A stretch of 64,000 bases of DNA from the NCBI GenBank assembly GCA_951812925.1, contig OX638371.1, positions 79,183,697 through 79,247,696 of the forward strand, read 5' to 3'. This stretch comes from Calliopum simillimum. Its lineage: Eukaryota; Arthropoda; Insecta; Diptera; Lauxaniidae. The notes under the pieces were generated by a model that had not been told where the DNA came from, did no database searches, and saw only the letters and a program-made list of their open reading frames with translations. Shown here piece after piece: positions 57,877 to 64,000 of the stretch (its first letter is position 1; each line of letters starts with the position of its first letter). A program made the translations under genes and the position numbers.

Positions 57877-58540
57877 TTCGTTAGATTTTAACGGTACTTG
57901 TTAAAAATGGCATCCAAAGTGATAGCACGTGTAGTGACTGATAGTAAGTGCAGCGTGAGTACATTGTGAATAATCTTCTTTTTTTCTGTTTTAGAAACTA
58001 ATTAAAAAGTTTTCAAATTTAAATTATTTATAATCGATATTGAAAATAAAGGTATTAGCTTTGTATTTAACTAAAAAAATTCTTACAACTCCTGGCATAC
58101 TTTTTATAAAACCATACTTTTTTCCATGTTCTTTTTTTGTATTGTTCATCCGTCTTTTAGTATTTCACTTAAACTTTTAGTTATTTATCCCCGTGAATCC
58201 CCAAGTGATTCTCATATAGAAATATTACACCGTGTTTCTAGATTGTAAAAGTGTTTGTTGTAGCTGCCCGGATGTGCCCAACGCTGTGTAATCTTGTAAG
58301 GACCAACGGTTCCTCGTTTTTTTCGCGAAGTTTTTTGTTATGCAGTTGTGGCCTTCTACACGATGTTCTTAAAATAAATTTAGTAAAATACTTAATAGAA
58401 GTAAACACTCGTATTTTATATATACCTGAATATAAGTATGTATATCACAAATAATTTTGTTTTATAAATTTTGCTCTTTTAAATTTTTAAGATTTTTGAT
58501 TTCAGCGTTGCCAAGTTATTGGAAATTGAATTTTGAAAAA
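57877..58540. other. Spacer with one weak first-exon candidate
   Basis: ATG at 57907 opens 16 codons (MASKVIARVVTDSKCS) directly followed by a GTGAGT donor at 57955. No promoter or continuing exon is evident, so I do not call a gene. The rest is AT-rich spacer. Confidence 0.3.
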
Positions 58541-58700
58541 AAAAAAAAAAATTTTGACCACGCCCCAACTTTGTATGGGAGGTAGGAGTGCCCGTGAATC
58601 GGTTTAGTTCAAAATTACACATTTTCATTGTGTTAATCCCAGAAACATGTGTACTTAATTTTTAAAGTCTAGCTCCGTTCCTATACAAACGGAAAAATAA
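58541..58700. repeat. Dispersed repeat, copy 1 (pair at 63560-63735)
   Basis: It shares 'gaccacgccccaactttgta' and 'tgggaggtaggagtg' with 63572-63612, then diverged text to 'cctatacaaacgg'. The same 'ggtaggcgtgtccg' phrase occurs in the Helentron family, so the two may be related. Confidence 0.6.
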
Positions 58701-58857
58701 AAAGAGAGAATTTATGTTTGAGGGAAGATAGAAAAGATAGAAAAGGATACACAGCGATGGATAGATTTTTGAGTGTACAATTGTACTAGGGAATGCCGAT
58801 CACTAAGATAAACGGTCGTATTACCTAGAAACAAGATTGCGCATAGCATTTCCAAAA

Positions 58858-59235
58858 CTGGAATTAGCCAAGAAGTAGCGTTTCGTAACATAACGTCACG
58901 GTTGCTTGTTAACGTAGCATCGATTAGTGAAAACGGTAGGCAACGTTCGAAATGTCACCTTACAACTTAAAAATTACTTGAAAAATTCCAGTTTTTGTAA
59001 ACAAGCATCCATTGTCATTCATTTTTTAATTAATTTGTTCAAAAAATTCCATTTATAACATCCAAATTTAATTTATTTTATCTAACAAATGAATTGTCAA
59101 CGTAGCGCGACGTTTGAAAATCTAATTTCAACAGGTCTCAATGTTGCGTACCGCTACGACACGATTTCAGTAATCGCTTATACGCTTCTGCCGTTTGATA
59201 GATTTTGACAGCCGTCACTGCTTGGCTAATTCCAG
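58858..59235. mobile_element. 378-bp MITE
   Basis: The inverted ends CTGGAATTAGCCAAG and CTTGGCTAATTCCAG are followed by less perfect pairing ('agtagcg', 'cgtcact'). The target duplication is not clear and there is no coding capacity. Confidence 0.7.
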
Positions 59236-59465
59236 CTTAAGATTTATAAAAATGTAGGAGAATTCTGTAAATGAGGTTGTGTTAAGTTAGTCGAGTATGG
59301 CAAAATGCCGTTTTTCTTAAAATCGTAGCTGCTTCCTTTCTCGTTTTATGGCTCTGAAAAATATTAAAAAAAAGCATCCATAAAAATTCAAAAACCGTGT
59401 ATGCAGAAAGTTGCGCACATATTGGTATTAAAAAAAATGCAAATAGGATTTTTTTTAAATTTTTT
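59236..59465. other. AT-rich spacer, nothing recognised
   Basis: No gene or repeat of the window's families was seen. Confidence 0.5.
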
Positions 59466-59596
59466 TTGATTGAAAAATCTGGTCAAGAAAAGAAAAATTT
59501 TCAAAAAACTCCAAAACAATTCACACTTGTTTCTTGGACAATTCTAAGCATTTCATGCCTTGTAAACTTTTTTTGTAAGATGCCTTCCTCTTGATT
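59466..59596 (-). repeat. Partial copy of the 45340-45910 element
   Basis: 'caattcacacttgtttcttg' and 'aagatgccttcctcttga' match the right arm of that palindrome. It is cut off sharply at 59596, where a Tc1 fragment begins. Confidence 0.65.
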
Positions 59597-59672
59597 ATGT
59601 CAAAGTGCATAAAACAATCCATAATTCCTTTAGTCTAGTTAATTGGCCTTGACCAGAGAAAAAAACCCAGGG
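59597..59672 (-). pseudogene. Tc1-like transposase fragment, inverted
   Basis: On the minus strand it reads as SGQGQLTRLK followed by a segment equivalent to KGIMDCFMHFDI, the 'G.G.L..I.GIMD...Y..IL' part of Tc1 transposases. It faces away from the plus-strand fragment beginning at 59685, so the two form a 130-bp hairpin. Confidence 0.55.
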
Positions 59673-59684
59673 AGTGGGGCAATT

Positions 59685-60072
59685 CATAAGACTAAAGGAA
59701 TTATGGTTTGTTTTATGCACTTTGACATTCCAAATGATGTGAGGCTGCTTCATGCCGATCAAGAGATGCCACTTAAATGGACAGCGATCCAAACGCATAC
59801 CGCTTAAGTTTGTAAAGCCTGGCTTCAGAGCAATGGGATACAAGTTCTTGGTTGGTCTTGCCGGTCTCCAGATTTGAATCCTATTGAGTACCTCTGGGAG
59901 ATCGTTAACACGAAAATCTACAAGGAAAATTGCAAAACTAAGAAAAATCTCTTTGAAGCTTTGAAAGTAGTCTTGGGAAGGGATATCGCAGGACACCATT
60001 AATAATTTAATGTCCTCTATGCTTTAAAGATGTGCGAATGTCACCCAGTATAAAGGGTTTTCGACTAAATAA
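59685..60072 (+). pseudogene. Tc1-like transposase fragment (C-terminal half)
   Basis: In shifting frames it reads KGIMVCFMHFDI, EMPLKW, a damaged QDNDPKHTA motif near 59780 (second catalytic Asp), then intact RSPDLNPIEYLWEIV at 59862-59906, where the Glu is the third catalytic residue of DD34E enzymes. It ends with DTINNLMSSM...YKGFSTK and a stop near 60070. At least two frameshifts inactivate it. Confidence 0.82.
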
Positions 60073-60100
60073 TAATTTTAAAAGTTTATATTAAACGTTA

Positions 60101-61634
60101 ACTAGTAAGGGTGTAACCTTTGGCCTGGCCAAACATTAAATACCCTACACAGCAGTATTTTGAAAGTATTGCTTATATGGGAGGTGCCACGCCCTCTTGT
60201 CCAAATTCACCCAGTTTTTTTTTTCAGAGTTTAAACTTATAGCTCTTAGCATTTGAGTGAAGTTTGGTTGGATTATCTCAAAAAATGTTTTCAGTATAGC
60301 GTTTTGAACCTTTTGCTTCTATGGGAGGTGCCACGACTTCTTGTCCAAATTCACCCAGTTTTTTCTCAGAGTTTAAACTTATAGTTCTTAGCATTTGAGT
60401 GAAATTTGGTTGGATTATCTCAAAAAATGTTTTCAGTATAGCGTTTTGAACCTTTTGCTTCTATGGGAGGTGCCACGCCCTCTTGTCCAAATTCACCCAG
60501 TTTTTTTTTTCAGAGTTTAAACTTATAGCTCTTAGCATTTGAGTGAAGTTTGGTTGGATTATCTCAAAAAATGTTTTCAGTATAGCGTTTTGAACCTTTT
60601 GCTTCTATGGGAGGTGCCACGACTTCTTGTCCAAATTCACCCAGTTTTTTCTCAGAGTTTAAACTTATAGTTCTTAGCATTTGAGTGAAATTTGGTTGGA
60701 TTATCTCAAAAAATGTTTTCAGTATAGCGTTTTGAACCTTTTGCTTCTATGGGAGGTGCCACGCCCTCTTGTCCAAATTCACCCAGTTTTTTCTCAGAGT
60801 TTAAACTTATAGTTCTTAGCATTTGAGTAAAATTTGGTTGGATTATCTCAAAAAATGTTTTCAGTATAGCGTTTTGAACCTTTTGCTTCTATGGGAGGTG
60901 CCACGCCCTCTTGTCCAAATTCACCCAGTTTTTTTTTTCAGAGTTTAAACTTATTGCTCTTAGCATTTGAGTGAAGTTTGGTTGGATCATCTCAAAAAAT
61001 GTTTTCAGTATAGCGTTTTAAACTGTTTGCTTATATGGGAGGTGCCACGCCTTCTTGTCCAAATTCACCCAGTTTTTTTTTCAGAGTTTAAACTTATAGT
61101 TTTTAGCATTTGAGTAAAATTAAGTTTGATTATCTCAAAAAACGCTTTCAGTATAGCGTTTTGAAGTTTTCGCTTATATGGGAGGTGCCACGCCCTCTTG
61201 TCTGAATTCTCCTGGTTTTTGTTCAGAGCTTGCGCTTACAATTCGTAGTATTTCTATGTATTTTGGTTGCATTGTCGTAAAAAAAACTCAAAAAGTTGCA
61301 TTTTGAATATATTTTTTGTATGGGCGGTAGGCGTGTCCGTTGACCGACTTCGCTCATTTTCAATCCCCCGAGCTAACTTTGACAACGAAGACTGTGCACA
61401 AAATTTCATTGAATTATCTTGCTTAGTTTTCCCAAAAAGTGTATTTCCACACACAGCACCCAGCCAGCCAGCCACCCAGCCAGCCAGCCAGCCAGACAGA
61501 CGGACATGGCTATATCGACTCAGGAGGTGACGCTGATCAAGAATATATATACTTTTCTATATCTGCCACGCCTCCTTCTCTGCGTTACAAACGGAAGGAC
61601 AAAGTGAATATACCCTGGGTGTAGGGTATAAAAA
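60101..61634 (-). mobile_element. DINE-1-like Helentron, copy 6, eight internal repeats
   Basis: Complete element. The hairpin end in plus-strand text, GTAACCTTTGGCCTGGCC, is at 60112 and the TATACCC end at about 61630. Between them lie eight units of 142-146 bp with 'gggaggtgccacg' cores near 60179, 60323, 60465, 60609, 60751, 60893, 61037 and 61180. Units two and four carry 'ccacgacttcttg' while one and three carry 'ccacgccctcttg', so a two-unit block was duplicated. A long (CCAG)n tract is at 61450-61492. It is non-coding. Confidence 0.88.
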
Positions 61635-63004
61635 GAGGGTGCTTTAGTTTTATTTGATGAATTTTCCAAATTGTAATGTTTATTAAATGTTAACTCTTAA
61701 TTTATAAAACCTTGAATTTTTTAAGGTTTTGTTTGTCAATAATAAACGTATAAATAAATGAAATAAACACACAAACTAAATCAATAACGTCGTTTTCTTA
61801 AAGAAAAAAAATTTGATATAAAAAAAATTTCCTTAGGGGGTGCTTAGGTTTGGACCGACACACAATGGGAGATTGTGGCCATAAATAGGTAAAATTTGAA
61901 AGTGCTATGGATTTAAAAAATTTTTACGCCAATCGTCAGGGACGGAAAAAGAAACTATAAAAGTTTAAAATTTTGTTTTGGTTTAGCAACACAGTGAGCC
62001 CAAAGTTGGACTTTAAACAGAAAAAATGCTCAACAGAACTTTTAAATTTAGAAACTGCTGGATAAACGCTCTAGTTAATGTAGCATATCGTTAGAAAGTA
62101 TATTGTTTCTACTTTGTTAAAAATATATATGTGCTTTTTTTTGCCGACTTTATGTGAATTATAGTGCTTTTTTAAATATTTACAAAAAAAAAATGGTAAA
62201 AATGGAAAAATTGCAAACTTTGACATTAAAAAAAAAAAAAAAAATACATTTTCTGATTTTCATTATTTTCCAATATAATGTGTGGCCAAGTATGCTTAAT
62301 CGAAATGCAAAGTCCCTACTGCCTTTTTGGAGAACATTTTTTTCTATGAATTTTTTCCTGCAGCAGTTTTTGAGAAAAAAAAAATATTTTTATTTCTTTA
62401 CATTCTGCAACGTTTTACAATATATTTATCAATTTTAAGCTTACAGTCTTCTTAAATTCCAAAAAAAAAAATTTTTTAAGAGAAGGGTGACAGGTAAGGG
62501 GCATATTTCCTCCTTTTAATCCCCCTTGGGACTCACCCTTTCTTAAAATAAGCCAAGAGCATATTGAATTTAGTAATAAATGACGTTTTCTATCAGAAAT
62601 CATACAAAAATTCCGACTCAATACTTTAATTATAAACTAAATTTTTTATTTTTTTTTTTGGTAACTTTTGTTTGTTGTTGGATAATTTGGTAGGTCATAT
62701 AGAATCAAATTGACTTTCAGTCAACTTCTTATAATATTGGTTGTGGTGCTGATGGCTAACGTACGCATCTATCACACAATGCATTGCAATCCACACGAAA
62801 GGTTTCCCAGTCAAATTTTTACAAATAGTAAAAACAATAATATTTTTTTTTTCTAATACATAATTGTTTAAAAAAAAAAATAGCTAATTTTTAATATGGT
62901 ACAGTAGAAAATGAAATTAAAAAAAGCCAAAATCGAAAAATTTCTATGACTATGTTTTTTTTACCTATGCATTTTGCCTAATGTAAATCATTATCTGTTC
63001 AAAA
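61635..63004. other. Intergenic spacer, no gene seen
   Basis: Very AT-rich with many poly-A and poly-T tracts. Open frames here are Lys/Phe-rich artefacts. No transposon ends were recognised. Confidence 0.5.
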
Positions 63005-63009
63005 TAACA

Positions 63010-63420
63010 AAAATAAAAAAAAACCCATTTCTGGATTAACGTATTTTCGGAGATATTCATAAGTTAATTTTTTGGTAGGCGTGGCACTGCCCATTTTTCT
63101 AGTGCGGATTATTTGTTCTGATAGTCTTTTAATACGTACCAAATAATATCTATCTTCGGCAAATATTTTCAGAAAAATGATGAATTTTTTTTTTGAAGGC
63201 ATGGTACAGCCCATTTGTCCGGTGAACATTATTTGTCCTGATGATTTTTACACATTCACCAAATCTCATTTATCTGCGTCAAAGAGTTTCGGTGATATGA
63301 TTAGTCAATTTTTTGGGGGGCGTGGCACCGCCCACTTTTTTAGTATATAGCTTAGCCTTTTTTTGTACTAGCATAATATAAAAACGGTTACTTAGTTTCC
63401 GAGTTAATGAGGGACAAATA
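63010..63420. repeat. Three 120-bp units with 'ggcgtggcaccgcccac' core
   Basis: Cores lie near 63078, 63198 ('ggcatggtacagcccat') and 63319. The intervening text 'ttatttgt(t/c)ctgat' and 'ccaaat' recurs. It is the same broad family as 16865, 38590 and 51200. Confidence 0.6.
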
Positions 63421-63559
63421 CACAAACAAACAAAATATAGTTTTTATAAAGTACATTTTCGTTTATTCCTCATAACTTGAAAACTATAAAAGATAGCGTA
63501 AAATTTTTAACATTTTTGAAATAAGCGGGTCAAGTTATTGAAAATTGATACCCATTTTG

Positions 63560-63735
63560 AAAAAAAAAAATTCGGACCACGCCCCAACTTTGTATGGGAA
63601 GTAGGCGTGTCCGGCGGCGAATTTTGTTCATATTTACAGATTTTTATTATTTTAATGTAAAAAACCTCTGTACCAAATCTCAATAGCCTAGCTCTATTAT
63701 TACTATATATGACCGCCGTTCCATACAAACCCTCC
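63560..63735. repeat. Dispersed repeat, copy 2 (pair at 58541-58700)
   Basis: 'ggaccacgccccaactttgt' at 63573 starts the match, which runs through 'taggcgtgtccg' to 'gttccatacaaacc'. It is in direct orientation relative to the first copy. Confidence 0.6.
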
Positions 63736-63859
63736 CATTGTGCGACACTGTATATTTGAGGATCCAAATTTTTCAAAAAAGCGATCAGCGCAAAAACATC
63801 CTAAGTCGGCTTAGGGCGTTAATGTTCGCAGCGCCTAAATTATAGTTTCACAAAAGTCA

Positions 63860-63905
63860 AATTTAAGTGGTCGAATTTCGGTCGCAAAGCGAACTCTAGT
63901 AAGAA
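63860..63905. repeat. Short repeat shared with 46695-46735
   Basis: 'gtggtcgaatttcggtcgca' and 'aagcgaactctagt' match the earlier copy with a few changes. It may be the terminus of an unidentified element; the remainder to the window end is unassigned. Confidence 0.45.
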
Positions 63906-64000
63906 ATAAAAAGTGCATTCCATTTTTTTTGGGTGGCTGTGTTATCTATGCACTAACCCTGAAAGTATTTGCATTGTTTTAAAGTTACCCTACAAAAATG

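Noticed and set aside
59597..59730. 130-bp MITE
   Set aside because: The hairpin arms both encode the same internal part of a Tc1 transposase, so it is an inverted junction of two fragments.
59595..59999. 134-codon minus-strand open frame as one gene
   Set aside because: Only its last part is transposase-like on that strand; most of it is antisense to a plus-strand Tc1 relic.
61267..61624. Open frames inside Helentron copies (also near 2853, 25046, 30526 and 57507)
   Set aside because: The same frames recur wherever the repeat does, with shifts between copies, so they reflect repeat sequence and not genes.

Overview
This is AT-rich nuclear DNA from a higher (schizophoran) fly, not bacterial DNA. 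Two intact genes encode RR-1 (Rebers-Riddiford) chitin-binding cuticle proteins with the usual fly layout: a first exon of only four codons, one phase-0 intron, and one main exon. The rest is mostly transposon-derived. Several repeats resemble the Drosophila DINE-1/INE-1 (Helentron) family. I cannot name the species; a calyptrate or tephritid fly would fit.

Layout. 1-5.75 kb: two long palindromic (foldback) elements, a DINE-like Helentron and older repeat pieces. 5.75-7.74 kb: plain AT-rich spacer. 7.74-9.41 kb: a 1.67 kb satellite of an 11-bp unit. 9.7-16 kb: a possible lone exon, two LINE remnants, and a pogo-type transposon that was itself hit by a foldback element. 17.7-19.9 kb: a piggyBac-like element with TTAA target duplication, holding a LINE fragment and a MITE. 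21.1-22.4 kb: cuticle gene 1. 22.8-35.5 kb: nested foldback and Helentron insertions, a mariner-type relic and a 1.8 kb palindrome. 36.5-37.5 kb: cuticle gene 2. 38.6-51.1 kb: two Harbinger-like palindromes, a hAT MITE, pogo relics, another palindrome, and a hAT element with a perfect 8-bp target duplication. 52.6-53.5 kb: a GC-richer block with GAGA-type motifs and a CTCF-like site. 53.6-57.1 kb: a TA-flanked terminal-inverted-repeat transposon carrying a broken, intron-containing piece of Neuroglian. 57.5-64 kb: Helentrons (one with eight internal 142-bp repeats), Tc1 fragments and short-period repeats.

The two cuticle genes lie in the same orientation about 14 kb apart, and their products are close in sequence. 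They look like members of one cuticle cluster pushed apart by transposons. Each has a TATA box, a four-codon exon ending in a GTAAGT donor, and an AATAAA signal. The most striking non-standard structure is the transposon with the captured Neuroglian fragment. Several target-site duplications give a clear order of nesting. All family assignments come from reading motifs and from memory of the families; no database search was run.
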